This document shows positions 28,955-38,607 of a DNA stretch of 64,000 bases, one piece after another. Each line of letters starts with the position of its first letter. Within the stretch, counting starts at the first letter, position 1. Made by a program: the position numbers and the translations under genes. The stretch comes from Salegentibacter lacus (GTDB lineage: Bacteria; Bacteroidota; Bacteroidia; Flavobacteriales; Flavobacteriaceae), in assembly GCF_020164555.1 (NCBI RefSeq), contig NZ_JAIQZB010000001.1, forward strand, positions 248,001 to 312,000, written 5' to 3'. The notes under the pieces were generated by a model. That model was not told the DNA's origin. It made no database searches and saw nothing but the letters and a program-made list of their open reading frames with translations.

Positions 28955-29934
28955 TATTTATTCAATTTTATTTCCTTTTCAGGTGTATTAGCCATCTTTA
29001 AAATTCCCGGGATTACGCTTTCAATCACATTAGTCATATGTCCTACATCAAGTTTTTCAGCTTCATCGGCTACGTGATGATAGTAATCGTAATTGGTAAA
29101 ATCGAAAGTTGAAATTGTTTGCGCCGGAACATTGAATTCCTCAAAAAACGGATAATTATCGCTTCGTTTAAATAGATTGTATTCTTTGGCTTGTGGTAAA
29201 AATCCAAGTACTTTTTCACCTGAGTATTCATTGAATTTCTCAGCGAAATTAGAGTTCTCATAACCGGTGAGATAACCAATATAATCTTTATCATTCATAG
29301 GAATTCCAATCATCTCAAAATTGAACAAAGTGTAAAGATCAAGCTTATCTTGCTTAAGCCTTTGTGCAATTTTCTTTGCTCCTACCAGTCCCATTTCTTC
29401 CGCTGAAAATAATACGAACATAATGCTTCGTTTATTATCATCAATTTCAGCGAATTTCTTGGCAAGCTCTACTACAGCTACAGTTCCCGCAGCATTATCG
29501 TTGGCACCATTAGCAATAGAATCGCCTTCTACCGGATCCTGGATTCCTATATGATCGTAATGCGCTCCCAGAATAATAAATTCATCCTTAAGCTCGGGGT
29601 CATTCCCTTCCAGCATTCCAACTACATTGAATCCTTCTATCCCATCAATTTCAAAATTATGACGGTAAGTATCAAAATATTTCTGAAGATTATTTTCTTC
29701 AAAAATGCTTTCTATTTTTTGCGCGGCAAGTTCGATGCCTTCCATACCAGTTTGCCTTCCTTCTAATTCGTTTGAAGACAAATAATTCAGCAATTCTTCA
29801 ACTTCAGCTTGCTGAACATTTGTATTTAAACTGGTTTTCACTTCTTCGGAAGTTTGAACCGCTTGTGTATTTCCACAATAAGAAAACAACAGAAGCGCGG
29901 CCAATAAGGTGAAATTAAGTGTGATTTTTCTCAT
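28954..29934 (-). CDS. M28 family metallopeptidase lipoprotein
   Basis: About 326 residues from the ATG complementary to 29932-29934. That ATG starts a lipoprotein signal (MRKITLNFTLLAALLLFSYC); a start 27 bp further up adds hydrophilic residues. Zinc ligands of family M28 are seen in ILGAHYDHIG (His), ANGANDNAAGTVAVVELA (Asp), FSAEEMGLVGA (Glu-Glu) and FEMIG. It is probably an aminopeptidase held at the cell envelope. It leads the run to the SDR, sprT and manC genes. Confidence 0.92.
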   Translation of the reverse strand: MRKITLNFTLLAALLLFSYCGNTQAVQTSEEVKTSLNTNVQQAEVEELLNYLSSNELEGRQTGMEGIELAAQKIESIFEENNLQKYFDTYRHNFEIDGIEGFNVVGMLEGNDPELKDEFIILGAHYDHIGIQDPVEGDSIANGANDNAAGTVAVVELAKKFAEIDDNKRSIMFVLFSAEEMGLVGAKKIAQRLKQDKLDLYTLFNFEMIGIPMNDKDYIGYLTGYENSNFAEKFNEYSGEKVLGFLPQAKEYNLFKRSDNYPFFEEFNVPAQTISTFDFTNYDYYHHVADEAEKLDVGHMTNVIESVIPGILKMANTPEKEIKLNK

Positions 29935-29944
29935 ACCGTTAAAG

Positions 29945-29975
29945 ATAAAAAAATCCCGCAAAGCTGCGGGATTTT
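29945..29975 (-). terminator. Rho-independent terminator of pdhC
   Basis: Stem AAAATCCCGCA / TGCGGGATTTT with a 4-base loop (29950-29975). On the minus strand it is followed by a T run, 28 bp after the pdhC stop. Confidence 0.9.
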
Positions 29976-30003
29976 AATAATTAGTTATTTCTATAAACCA
30001 GGT

Positions 30004-31656
30004 TTATGCCAACATAGTTACCGGGTTTTCCATGTAAGTTTTAAGTGTTTTCAAGAAAGCAGCACCGGTTGCACCGTCTACTGTTCTGTGATCGCAGGCA
30101 AGGGTCAATTTCATTGTATTTCCTACCACGATTTGTCCGTTTTTCACTACTGGTTTTTCAACAATAGTTCCTACAGACAGGATTGCAGAGTTTGGCTGGT
30201 TAATGATACTGGTGAACTCAACAATACCAAACATACCAAGGTTAGAAACAGTAAAAGTACTTCCTTCCATCTCATTCGGCTGCAATTTCTTGTTTCTGGC
30301 TTTAACGGCAACGTCTTTTACATTGTTCCCGATTTGGGTCATAGACATTTGATCGGCAAATTTCAAAACAGGAACCACAAGGCCTTCTTCTACCGCTACC
30401 GCAACACCCATATGAATGTGTTTAGCGATTTTCATAGACTCGCCGGTCCACTGGCTGTTTACCTGTGGGTGTTTACGAAGTGCCATTGCACTGGCCTTAA
30501 TTACCATATCGTTAAAGGAAACCTTTACGTCTGGCATTTCATTAATTTGTTTACGAGAAGCCATTGCGTTTGCCATATCTACCTCGATAGTAAGATAGTA
30601 ATGCGGCGCGTTAAACTTAGATTCACCAAGTCTTTTCGCGATGGTTTTACGCATTTGAGAGTTTTTAATCTCTTCAAAGCTTTCTTCTCCTGCAGGTACA
30701 TAAGGTTGTGGTGCTGCAGCAGCTTCCCCTTTACTTTCTTTTACTTCCGCAGATTTTTCTGAAGGTTTATAATCTTCGATATCTTTTTTCACGATACGAC
30801 CATTCCCTCCGCTACCTTCAACATCTGAAAGATCTATACCTTTATCTTCTGCCATTTTCTTGGCAAGTGGGGAAGCGAAAATTCTTCCACCGTCTTTTGT
30901 AGCATCTGAAGATTTCTTTTCTGAAGATTTACTTTCTTCTTTTCCTTCAGATTTATCGTCTTTCTTTTCAGATTTTCCTGAAGATTTCTTTTTAGACTTC
31001 CCGTCTAATGAAACATTAGACACATCTGTTCCTTCAGGTCCAATAATAGCAAGAAGACTATCTACTTTTGCCGTTTCGTCTTCTTCAAGACCAATTTTAA
31101 GCAAAGTACCTTCGTAAAAAGATTCGAATTCCATTGTAGCCTTATCGGTTTCGATCTCGGCAAGAATATCTCCTTCTTCTACTTTGTCACCTTCCTTTTT
31201 CAACCAGGATGCAACGGTACCTTCTTCCATGGTATCGCTTAGACGTGGCATAGTGATAATTTCTACGCCTTCAGGAATCCCTCCATCGTCGCTATCGCCA
31301 TCACTTTCAGCTTCGTCTTCGCCCTCGTCTTCATCTTCATCATCAGAATCTGACTTATCTTCTTTTTTATCTTTCTTAGAATCTCCGTCACCTTTCAGCA
31401 ATTCAGAAATATCTTCGCCTTCCTCACCAATAATAGCAAGTAAAGTATCTACAGGGGCGGTTTCGCCTTCTTCGATACCAATATGAAGTAAAGTTCCTTC
31501 GTAAAAAGACTCGAATTCCATTGTAGCTTTATCGGTTTCAATCTCGGCAAGGATATCTCCTTCTTCAACTTTATCACCTTTTTGCTTTAGCCACTTTGCA
31601 ACAACACCTTCTTCCATGGTGTCGCTCAAACGCGGCATATTAATTACTTCTGCCAT
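30004..31656 (-). CDS. pdhC: Pyruvate dehydrogenase E2, dihydrolipoamide acetyltransferase
   Basis: 550 residues. Two N-terminal lipoyl domains each carry ETDKATMEFESF (lipoyl Lys near residues 44 and 178). They are joined by acidic or Lys/Ser-rich linkers (KKDKKEDKSDSDDEDEDEGEDE). A peripheral-subunit-binding domain follows (ASPLAKKMAEDKGIDLSDV-GSGGNGRIVKKDI). The catalytic core ends with the active-site DHRTVDGATGAAFL. E2 moves acetyl groups to CoA. E1 alpha is encoded 3 bp upstream; E1 beta and E3 are elsewhere. The two lipoyl coding regions are very similar at DNA level. Confidence 0.97.
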   Translation of the reverse strand: MAEVINMPRLSDTMEEGVVAKWLKQKGDKVEEGDILAEIETDKATMEFESFYEGTLLHIGIEEGETAPVDTLLAIIGEEGEDISELLKGDGDSKKDKKEDKSDSDDEDEDEGEDEAESDGDSDDGGIPEGVEIITMPRLSDTMEEGTVASWLKKEGDKVEEGDILAEIETDKATMEFESFYEGTLLKIGLEEDETAKVDSLLAIIGPEGTDVSNVSLDGKSKKKSSGKSEKKDDKSEGKEESKSSEKKSSDATKDGGRIFASPLAKKMAEDKGIDLSDVEGSGGNGRIVKKDIEDYKPSEKSAEVKESKGEAAAAPQPYVPAGEESFEEIKNSQMRKTIAKRLGESKFNAPHYYLTIEVDMANAMASRKQINEMPDVKVSFNDMVIKASAMALRKHPQVNSQWTGESMKIAKHIHMGVAVAVEEGLVVPVLKFADQMSMTQIGNNVKDVAVKARNKKLQPNEMEGSTFTVSNLGMFGIVEFTSIINQPNSAILSVGTIVEKPVVKNGQIVVGNTMKLTLACDHRTVDGATGAAFLKTLKTYMENPVTMLA

Positions 31657-31659
31657 AAT

Positions 31660-32661
31660 TTACTGAGGTTTATGTGCTAAAAACGGATAATCTTCCTGTT
31701 CGTAAACAACATCATACATCACGTTCTTTTCTGGGAAATCTGACTCTTCGGCAAATTTCTCACATTCAGATACTTTATCCTTAACGCGTTTGTTGATCTC
31801 TTTTATTTCATCTTCTGAAGCATACTTTTTATCCTTAATTATCTTCAACACCTTAGTGATTGGATCTAATTCCTGATATTCTGCAACTTCTTCTTTTGTC
31901 CTATATTTTTGAGCATCACTCATGGAGTGACCACGGTAACGATAGGTTTTCATTTCTAAAAATGTTGGCCCGTCACCTTTTCTAGCTCTTTTAATCGCCT
32001 CATCTAAAGCTTCTGCCACTTTAATAGGATCCATAGCATCTACAGGCCCACAAGGCATTTCGTAACCATTCCCAAGTTTCCAGATATCTGTTCCCTTAGA
32101 AGTTCTGGCTACCGAAGTTCCCATGGCATACCCATTATTCTCTACACAAAATACCACCGGTAAATTCCATTTCACGGCCATATTTAAAGTTTCATGAAGA
32201 GAACCCTGTCTAGCAGCACCATCTCCTAAAAAGGTAAGTGTAACCGCTTCGCGTTTAAAGTATTTATCTGCAAAAGCAAGACCGGCACCAAGTGGAATTT
32301 GGCCCCCTACGATACCATGACCTCCGTAAAAACGGTGTTCTTTTGAGAAAATATGCATAGAACCACCAAGACCTTGCGATGTACCAGACCCTTTTCCGAA
32401 AAGCTCTGCCATTACTCGTTTAGGATCTACTCCCATACCAATTGGCTGCACGTGGTTACGATAGGCGGTGATCATTTTATCCTTTTCCAGGTCCATTACA
32501 TGAAGGGCACCAGCCAGGATAGCTTCCTGCCCATTATACAAATGCAAAAAACCTCTTACTTTCTGCTGAATGTAAACTTGCGCAAGTTTATCTTCAAATT
32601 TACGCCAAAACAGCATATCCTCGTACCACTTTAAATACGTGGCTTTTGTTACTTTCTTCAT
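31660..32661 (-). CDS. pdhA: Pyruvate dehydrogenase E1 component, alpha subunit
   Basis: 333 residues. The thiamine diphosphate motif is GDGAARQGSLHETLNMAVKWNLPVVFCVENNGYAMG. The conserved active-site loop is YRYRGHSMSDAQKYRTKEE. It decarboxylates pyruvate with E1 beta, which is not in the window. pdhC follows after 3 bp, so this is a pdhA-pdhC operon. A TATTTTTG box on the minus strand (32710-32717) lies about 50 bp upstream and may be its -7 promoter element. Confidence 0.97.
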   Translation of the reverse strand: MKKVTKATYLKWYEDMLFWRKFEDKLAQVYIQQKVRGFLHLYNGQEAILAGALHVMDLEKDKMITAYRNHVQPIGMGVDPKRVMAELFGKGSGTSQGLGGSMHIFSKEHRFYGGHGIVGGQIPLGAGLAFADKYFKREAVTLTFLGDGAARQGSLHETLNMAVKWNLPVVFCVENNGYAMGTSVARTSKGTDIWKLGNGYEMPCGPVDAMDPIKVAEALDEAIKRARKGDGPTFLEMKTYRYRGHSMSDAQKYRTKEEVAEYQELDPITKVLKIIKDKKYASEDEIKEINKRVKDKVSECEKFAEESDFPEKNVMYDVVYEQEDYPFLAHKPQ

Positions 32662-32768
32662 TTAACTTATTAATTTTAAGCCAGACAGATGGGTTTGCCA
32701 AGCGGATAACAAAAATACTATTTTCAATAAGAATGGAAAACAGTTTTTAAGCAAAAATAACGAAAACG

Positions 32769-33251
32769 TTATAAAGCCGAATTATCAAAGATTAAAGGTA
32801 GTAAATCTTTGATAGAATTTGCCTTCATCACTTTGCCACTCTCACCCATAAAATAAACGGCAATATCGGCTTTCTGTTTAACCTCATATTCCACTAACGC
32901 CTGCCTGCAGGCACCGCAAGGCGGCACTGGAGCTTCAACCAAATGCTTCATTGATTTTGCTGAAATTGCAATATTTTGAATTTGAGCATCGGGAAAAGCG
33001 GCACCGGCATAGTAAATCGCGGTACGTTCTGCACATAAACCCGAGGGATAAGATGCATTTTCCTGATTGCTACCGGTTACAATTTCATTATTATCTAGCG
33101 CTAAAGCAGCCCCAACTTTAAATTGCGAATAAGGCGCATAGGCCTTATCACGAACCACAACGGCTTTTTTCATCAAATCCTGAATAGCAGGCGGAAGTTC
33201 TTCTACAGAATCATAAACCTCAAAATTTGAGGTGACTTTTAATGGCTTCAT
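32769..33251 (-). CDS. cdd: Cytidine deaminase
   Basis: 160 residues from the ATG complementary to 33249-33251 (MKPLKVTSNFEVY). An upstream start would add residues of no family character. Zinc site: CAERTAIYYAG (Cys and catalytic Glu) and PPCGACRQALVEY (two Cys). It deaminates cytidine and deoxycytidine for pyrimidine salvage. It lies between porV and pdhA on the same strand, the flavobacterial neighbour order as I recall it. Confidence 0.95.
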   Translation of the reverse strand: MKPLKVTSNFEVYDSVEELPPAIQDLMKKAVVVRDKAYAPYSQFKVGAALALDNNEIVTGSNQENASYPSGLCAERTAIYYAGAAFPDAQIQNIAISAKSMKHLVEAPVPPCGACRQALVEYEVKQKADIAVYFMGESGKVMKANSIKDLLPLIFDNSAL

Positions 33252-33320
33252 ATAAAAATTATTGGAAGGGAAAGATAACAGAAACCTGTAAAGCAGCAAA
33301 TATTAAATGATCTGAAATAA

Positions 33321-34478
33321 TTAATAGATTGCAAATTGATCTCCAAAGTTAAAAGTTAGTCCAAAACGCAAGGTTCCTTCCAAAGGACTTGGTACCGGCG
33401 AAGTAGAAAATAAATAGGAAATATCTATGTTTACCTGCTCATATTTAAAACCTGCTCCAAAAGAAGCAAATCTCCTGGAACCTTTAGTAAGGCTTTCGCT
33501 AAAATAACCAGCGCGAAATGCAAAGGCTTCGCGATACATATATTCGGCTCCCAGCGCCCAGGTTACTTCTCGAAGTTCTTCTCCAAAACCACCCGGAGCA
33601 TCACCCCAGGAAGTAAAAATTCCTTCTATTGCTCCTATATCATTATATTCGGCATCGTCTTCTGCATCAATTTCACCATCATTATTAAAATCTCTTGGTG
33701 TAGGAACTAAAAGTTTATTGAATTCAACATAAGCCCCTAAACGATTTTCTATATCAAAAATAAAATCGAAACCGGTTCCTACTTTAAAGTTTGTTGGAAT
33801 AAAATTTTCCTGCCCTGCATCTTCATATTTCATCTTAGGACCAATATTTGAAATATTCGCTCCCGCTTTCCAAACTCCGTTAAAGTTTGAAAAAACCATT
33901 TGATTACTCTGATAGTATGCAGCCACATCTACCCCAAAACTATTAGCCGCTCCCAAATCTTCTTCGTCCTGCAACCCAAGATCTGAGTGTAAGTAACGCC
34001 CTGCAACTGCCATAGAAAGATTATCACTTAAACGTAAAGAATAAGAAACATCAAAGGTGAGTTCGTTGGGATTCACTACTAATGGAGCTTGTTCAAAACT
34101 GGCTCTTCGCTCTATACTCCCAAGGCTAAAATATCTTAAACTGGAAGCAACAGCACTCCTGCCATTAATTCTATGGTAATAACTAATATTTCCGAGAAAG
34201 ATATCACTTACAATATCACTCAGGTAAGGAGTGTAAGACACACCTATCCCGTGCTCACTGGCTGCAAAAGCATATTTCGCGGGATTCCATTGTTGTGAAA
34301 AAACATCGGCCGATGTGGCTACTCCCTGGTCTCCCATTCCGGCCGCTCGTGCATCTGCTGCAACAAGTAAGAAAGGAACTGCGGTAGTTATAACTCTATC
34401 CCTCTCTTCCTGGGCGGTCATTTTAAATTGAGAACTTAAAATTAACCCGAGCAATAAGATTGTAATTTTTTTCATCAT
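33321..34478 (-). CDS. porV: Type IX secretion outer-membrane protein PorV
   Basis: 385 residues. A signal peptide (ends MTAQE) is followed by the strongly conserved PorV opening ITTAVPFLLVAADARAAGMGDQGVATSADVFSQQWNPAKYAF and an outer-membrane beta barrel of the FadL-like type ending FGLTFNFGDQF. PorV shuttles substrates from the SprA translocon to the sortase PorU. porU is usually the neighbour of porV in flavobacteria but is not next to it here. A consensus -7 box lies 16 bp upstream. Confidence 0.95.
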   Translation of the reverse strand: MMKKITILLLGLILSSQFKMTAQEERDRVITTAVPFLLVAADARAAGMGDQGVATSADVFSQQWNPAKYAFAASEHGIGVSYTPYLSDIVSDIFLGNISYYHRINGRSAVASSLRYFSLGSIERRASFEQAPLVVNPNELTFDVSYSLRLSDNLSMAVAGRYLHSDLGLQDEEDLGAANSFGVDVAAYYQSNQMVFSNFNGVWKAGANISNIGPKMKYEDAGQENFIPTNFKVGTGFDFIFDIENRLGAYVEFNKLLVPTPRDFNNDGEIDAEDDAEYNDIGAIEGIFTSWGDAPGGFGEELREVTWALGAEYMYREAFAFRAGYFSESLTKGSRRFASFGAGFKYEQVNIDISYLFSTSPVPSPLEGTLRFGLTFNFGDQFAIY

Positions 34479-34860
34479 ATTAATTAATGATTAACAAATA
34501 TATACTAATAATCTTGTTAAGAAAAGACCTTAAGTTTAAATAATTAAAGACAGATCTAAAATCATCTTGCTTCCTAAAAGTTTTAAATGTAATTAGAGTA
34601 GGTCTATTACAACTTCAAAAAGGCTAAAATATTGCATGTTTCTTATTTTAGCTACTTTTTTAAGTGCGGCAACCTTCAATTAAATAAAAAACATTTAATT
34701 TTGCTGCTTTCCTGTGTACCAAGAGTAAGCATTAGCAGTACATAGGAAACAACAAAGAGCTTTGTCTATCCTAAGCCCCAAGACCATCAGGGTTTTAAAG
34801 AAAATCAAAGCCTTTTAGACAACATAAAATAAACTTGTACTTTTAGCGTTAATTACTATA
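34479..34860. other. Intergenic region between divergent porV and gldJ, no porU
   Basis: 382 AT-rich bases separate porV and gldJ, with promoter-like boxes for both directions: TATATTTG on minus at 34495-34502 and TACTTTTA on plus at 34838-34845. I see no open frame and no recognisable porU fragment. Confidence 0.6.
34495..34502 (-). promoter_or_regulatory. -7 promoter element of porV
   Basis: CAAATATA on plus is TATATTTG on minus, a full TAnnTTTG match 16 bp before the porV start. Confidence 0.55.
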
Positions 34861-34890
34861 TTGCAAAGCCTAATATTTCTACCAAAAGAG

Positions 34891-36588
34891 ATGATGAATA
34901 TGAGAATCAATATTGCTTCCAGAACCTTTTTAACCCTCGTTCTTAGCGTTGGTTTACTAAGCTGTAATAATTCCCGGGACTATGAAGATAATTCCAGAGC
35001 AACTGGATGGGACATTAATTCAGATGAAGGTGGATTTCAATACAACACAGATTATAAGGAACAGGAAGCCGGCCCCGGATTAGTTTTCGTTGAAGGGGGA
35101 ACCTTTACTATGGGACAGGTGCAAGACGATGTAATGCACGACTGGAACAACACTCCTACCCAACAACATGTACAGTCCTTTTATATGGACGAGACAGAGG
35201 TTACCAATATGATGTATATGGAATACCTGGATTGGTTGAAAAATGTTTTCCCTCCTACCCAGGAAAATTTTCGGAATATTTATAATGGCGCCATACCAGA
35301 TACCCTTGTTTGGAGAAACAGACTTGGCTTTAACGAAACCATGGTAAACAACTATTTACGCCACCCTGCTTATGGAAATTATCCTGTAGTTGGTGTGAGC
35401 TGGATACAAGCCGTAGAATTTAGTAAATGGAGAACCGATAGGGTAAACGAATTATTATTAGAGGAAGGAGGCTACACTAAAGAAGGAGCTCGCTATACAG
35501 ATGTTGAAGCGGGAACCACTTTTAATACTGAAACTTATTTAAATGCCCCTAGCCAGGCATACGGTGGAAATACTGAAATCAGCCAGGGAGGAGATGAATC
35601 TCAGGATATGATAGATAATCAAAATACTGATGCAGAAGGAAATGCCCTTGGCGGACAAACTTATGTTCAGCGTAAAGATGGAATTTTACTACCTGAGTAT
35701 CGTTTACCAACTGAAGTTGAATGGGAATATGCCGCATCTGCTTTAGTAGGAATCAGAGATTACAATGTTTACAGAGGAAGAAAAAAATATCCGTGGGATG
35801 GGCAATATACGCGTTCCGGTGATGTAAAAAGACAGGGCGATCAATTAGCTAACTTTAAGCAAGGTGCCGGAGATTATGGTGGAATTGCAGGTTGGAGTGA
35901 TGATGGGGCCGATATTACTGCTGAAGTAAAATCTTATGAGCCTAACGATTTTGGTCTTTACGATATGGCTGGAAACGTAGCTGAATGGGTAGCCGATGTT
36001 TACCGCCCAATAGTTGATGATGAGTTTAACGATTTCAACTATTACAGAGGAAATGTTTATACTAAACACGCTATTAACGAAGATGGTTCTGTAAAAGTAG
36101 TTGGTATAGATGAAATTGAATTTGACACTCTCGCTACCGGAAGACTGGTTGCCAGATCTTACCCGGGAGATATTGCACAAATACCGGTAACCGAAGAAGA
36201 TACCTATATGCGTACAAACTATACCAATAGTGATCAACGTAATTTCAGGGATGGTGATAAAAGCTCAAGCCGATATTATCAATCATTTCAAGAGGCAGAA
36301 GATGATTCTCAACGCATGTATAATTCCCCAACTTATAATGTAGCAAGCACTACAGATACTACTGGAACACAAAGACGTGGATATGACACGGCAGATAGAA
36401 CCACCCTTATTAGTGACGAAGTTAGAGTTTACAAAGGAGGTTCATGGAGAGATCGCGCATACTGGTTAGACCCGGCACAACGCAGATATTTCCCACAAGA
36501 TATGGCAACCGACTATATTGGATTTAGAAATGCAATGTCTAGAGTTGGTTCAAAATCTTTAGATGACAATAAAAAAGCACGAAATTAG
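34891..36588 (+). CDS. gldJ: Gliding motility lipoprotein GldJ (formylglycine-generating-enzyme-like fold)
   Basis: About 565 residues. A lipoprotein signal ends in VGLLSC. ATGs at 34891, 34894 and 34900 are all possible; AAAAGAG at 34884-34890 fits the third best. The FGE-sulfatase fold is seen in FVEGGTFTMGQ, YMDETEVTNMMYMEYLDWL, YPVVGVSWIQAVEFSKWR, LPTEVEWEYAA, YDMAGNVAEWVADVYRP and VYKGGSWRDRAYWLDPAQRRYF. GldJ is an outer-membrane lipoprotein that, with GldK, is essential to gliding and to type IX secretion in Flavobacterium. A strong terminator follows. Confidence 0.95.
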   Translation: MMNMRINIASRTFLTLVLSVGLLSCNNSRDYEDNSRATGWDINSDEGGFQYNTDYKEQEAGPGLVFVEGGTFTMGQVQDDVMHDWNNTPTQQHVQSFYMDETEVTNMMYMEYLDWLKNVFPPTQENFRNIYNGAIPDTLVWRNRLGFNETMVNNYLRHPAYGNYPVVGVSWIQAVEFSKWRTDRVNELLLEEGGYTKEGARYTDVEAGTTFNTETYLNAPSQAYGGNTEISQGGDESQDMIDNQNTDAEGNALGGQTYVQRKDGILLPEYRLPTEVEWEYAASALVGIRDYNVYRGRKKYPWDGQYTRSGDVKRQGDQLANFKQGAGDYGGIAGWSDDGADITAEVKSYEPNDFGLYDMAGNVAEWVADVYRPIVDDEFNDFNYYRGNVYTKHAINEDGSVKVVGIDEIEFDTLATGRLVARSYPGDIAQIPVTEEDTYMRTNYTNSDQRNFRDGDKSSSRYYQSFQEAEDDSQRMYNSPTYNVASTTDTTGTQRRGYDTADRTTLISDEVRVYKGGSWRDRAYWLDPAQRRYFPQDMATDYIGFRNAMSRVGSKSLDDNKKARN

Positions 36589-36615
36589 AAATTCTTATCT
36601 TCTAAAAATTATGAT

Positions 36616-36644
36616 AAAAGCCCTATTTGTTTAGGGCTTTTTTT
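36616..36644 (+). terminator. Rho-independent terminator of gldJ
   Basis: Stem AAAAGCCCTA / TAGGGCTTTT with a 6-base loop and a T run, 28 bp after the gldJ stop. Confidence 0.92.
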
Positions 36645-36651
36645 ATAGCTT

Positions 36652-36659
36652 TAATTTTG
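36652..36659 (+). promoter_or_regulatory. -7 promoter element of murF
   Basis: TAATTTTG matches TAnnTTTG, 39 bp before the murF ATG and just after the gldJ terminator. The terminator hairpin occupies the upstream side, so the -33 element is unclear. Confidence 0.45.
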
Positions 36660-36698
36660 ACCTCGGAATAACTTAAAAATAGCTTAGAAAACGCGTAT

Positions 36699-37997
36699 AT
36701 GAAAACAGCTTTAATTCATCAAAGATTCCTGGTAAGCACAGGAATTTCTACCGATACCCGAAATATTGAACCCGGAAGCGTTTTCTTCGCTTTAAAAGGA
36801 GCAAACTTTAATGGTAACGAATTTGCAGCCAAGGCTATTGCAAAAGGAGCTATTTGTGCCATAGTAGATAACAAAGAGGCTGCCCTGAATGATAAAGAAT
36901 ATATTGTAGTAAAAAACACCCTGGAGGCTCTTCAAAAACTGGCTAAATTTCACAGAAAATTCTTAGGAATCCCGGTTATTGGTATTACAGGAAGCAATGG
37001 TAAAACCACCACCAAAGAACTTATTTACAACGTGCTTTCTAAAAAATATACTGTAACTGCAACTCAGGGCAACCTCAATAACCATATTGGTGTACCGCTT
37101 AGTTTATTGGCAATGGATGATGAAACCGAAATTGGATTGATTGAAATGGGAGCCAACCATCCCGGTGAGATTGAATTTCTTTCTAATATTGCTATGCCAG
37201 ATTATGGCCTTATCACCAACTTCGGAAAAGCCCACCTGGAAGGGTTTGGAAGTTTAGATGGTGTTATACAGGCAAAAACCGAATTATACCGATATTTAAA
37301 AGATAACAAAAAGCTCATTTTTCTGAATCTGGATGATGAAGTTCAAAGACTTGAAATTAATTATAAGCATAATTTCACCTTCGGAAGCAATAGAAAAGCC
37401 CAGGTAAAAGTCACCTATCCTGAAACTACTGATTCAGCTGAGTTGATTTTTAACGATACGAAATTTAAAAGTCAATTGAGTGGGGCTTACAATGCTAAAA
37501 ATATGGCTGCTGCACTCTGTATAGGGTTATATTTCAAAGTTCCTTTTAACGAAATAAAAGAAGCTATAGAAAGCTACATTCCTTCCAACAACCGTTCTCA
37601 ATTAATGGAACGAGGTTCAAATAAAATTTATTTGGATGCTTATAATGCAAATCCTACCAGTATGATGGCCGCATTACAACACTTTAATAACGCTAAAACC
37701 GGCAATACCAAAATTGTGGTTTTAGGAGATATGGGAGAACTTGGTGCTGCTTCAGAAACCGAGCACCAGGTAGTCGTGAACTTCCTTGAAAATGCTAATA
37801 TTTCTGAAATTTACCTTGTAGGAAAACAGTTCAAGAAAACCACGACCAATAAGCCAAATATTATAAAGTTTGAAAATACTGAAAACATTAAAAAGCATTT
37901 ACAACTGGCTGAATTAAAAAACTGCAGCATACTAATAAAAGGCTCCAGAGCTATGGCTTTAGAAGAAATTCTTGAAGTTTTTGAACCTAAAGCTTAA
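36699..37997 (+). CDS. murF: UDP-MurNAc-tripeptide - D-Ala-D-Ala ligase
   Basis: 432 residues. The N-terminal domain has STDTRNIEPGSVFFALKG; the ATP site is VIGITGSNGKTTTKELI. ATQGNLNNHIGVPLSLL and EMGANHPGEIEFLSNIA follow, and the C-terminal domain has LDAYNANPTSMMAALQ and VLGDMGELG. It adds D-Ala-D-Ala to the peptidoglycan precursor in the cytoplasm. The 3' end overlaps the convergent downstream gene by 11 bp. Confidence 0.97.
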   Translation: MKTALIHQRFLVSTGISTDTRNIEPGSVFFALKGANFNGNEFAAKAIAKGAICAIVDNKEAALNDKEYIVVKNTLEALQKLAKFHRKFLGIPVIGITGSNGKTTTKELIYNVLSKKYTVTATQGNLNNHIGVPLSLLAMDDETEIGLIEMGANHPGEIEFLSNIAMPDYGLITNFGKAHLEGFGSLDGVIQAKTELYRYLKDNKKLIFLNLDDEVQRLEINYKHNFTFGSNRKAQVKVTYPETTDSAELIFNDTKFKSQLSGAYNAKNMAAALCIGLYFKVPFNEIKEAIESYIPSNNRSQLMERGSNKIYLDAYNANPTSMMAALQHFNNAKTGNTKIVVLGDMGELGAASETEHQVVVNFLENANISEIYLVGKQFKKTTTNKPNIIKFENTENIKKHLQLAELKNCSILIKGSRAMALEEILEVFEPKA

Positions 37998-38607
37998 TCT
38001 CTTTTACATTGATGAATCCGTAAGCACTAATTTCCAGAAGAATTAATAATAAGGTATCCCCGGGGATTATTTCAGCTACTTTTAGTGTATTCACATTTCC
38101 TGAAAGAAAGACTCCCGGGGCGGCTTCCATTTCGCTTCCCAATTTTTGATTTGCTTTCCCCAGCTGTTCATTTATATGCGGCTTAAGATCCAGTTTCATT
38201 TTATTTTTAATCTTTTTATAGATTAACGTATTAGCAAGAGTTTCAAGGGAATTATCCATAAGCCAACTTTTACTCTGGCCTTCCAGTTCATACTCCTCCA
38301 CATCTATCACTTGCTCCACCTCATCGAAGCCAAGTTTTATATGAACCAATAAGGTAACTTCTTTATTTTTAAAAAGAGTTGTGAGGGTCTTCAACTTTAA
38401 ATCGAGGGTAAGATCAAAATTTTGCATCTGACTTTTACCAAGATTTGCCCTAAGCACTTGAGCATAATTTTTTACGGTGCCTTTAGAATCTTCTAATCCT
38501 ATTTGCTCTCCTACTAGTTTTTTTTGAAGCACTTCTTCCAAAACCCGGTAACTGATTTTAACCGGTAAATTCAATTTAATATTATCGTCGTCTAAAAGAT
38601 TATCCAT
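37987..38607 (-). CDS. Hypothetical protein, possibly DUF4403-like
   Basis: 206 residues from the ATG complementary to 38605-38607 (MDNLLDDDNIKLNLPVKISY). There is no signal peptide. Alternating hydrophobic strands (VKISYRVLEEVLQKKLVG, FDLTLDLKLKTLTTLFKNKEVTLLVHIKLGFD) and an amphipathic helix (ETLANTLIYKKIKNKMKLDLKPHI) suggest a lipid-binding or BPI-like fold, as in DUF4403. I do not recognise it with certainty. It stands alone, convergent with murF. Confidence 0.65.
   Translation of the reverse strand: MDNLLDDDNIKLNLPVKISYRVLEEVLQKKLVGEQIGLEDSKGTVKNYAQVLRANLGKSQMQNFDLTLDLKLKTLTTLFKNKEVTLLVHIKLGFDEVEQVIDVEEYELEGQSKSWLMDNSLETLANTLIYKKIKNKMKLDLKPHINEQLGKANQKLGSEMEAAPGVFLSGNVNTLKVAEIIPGDTLLLILLEISAYGFINVKEIKL

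Noticed and set aside
30860-31486. Ser-rich plus-strand ORFs inside pdhC
   Set aside because: Antisense shadows of the lipoyl domains and acidic linkers; the minus-strand frame is clearly the E2 gene.
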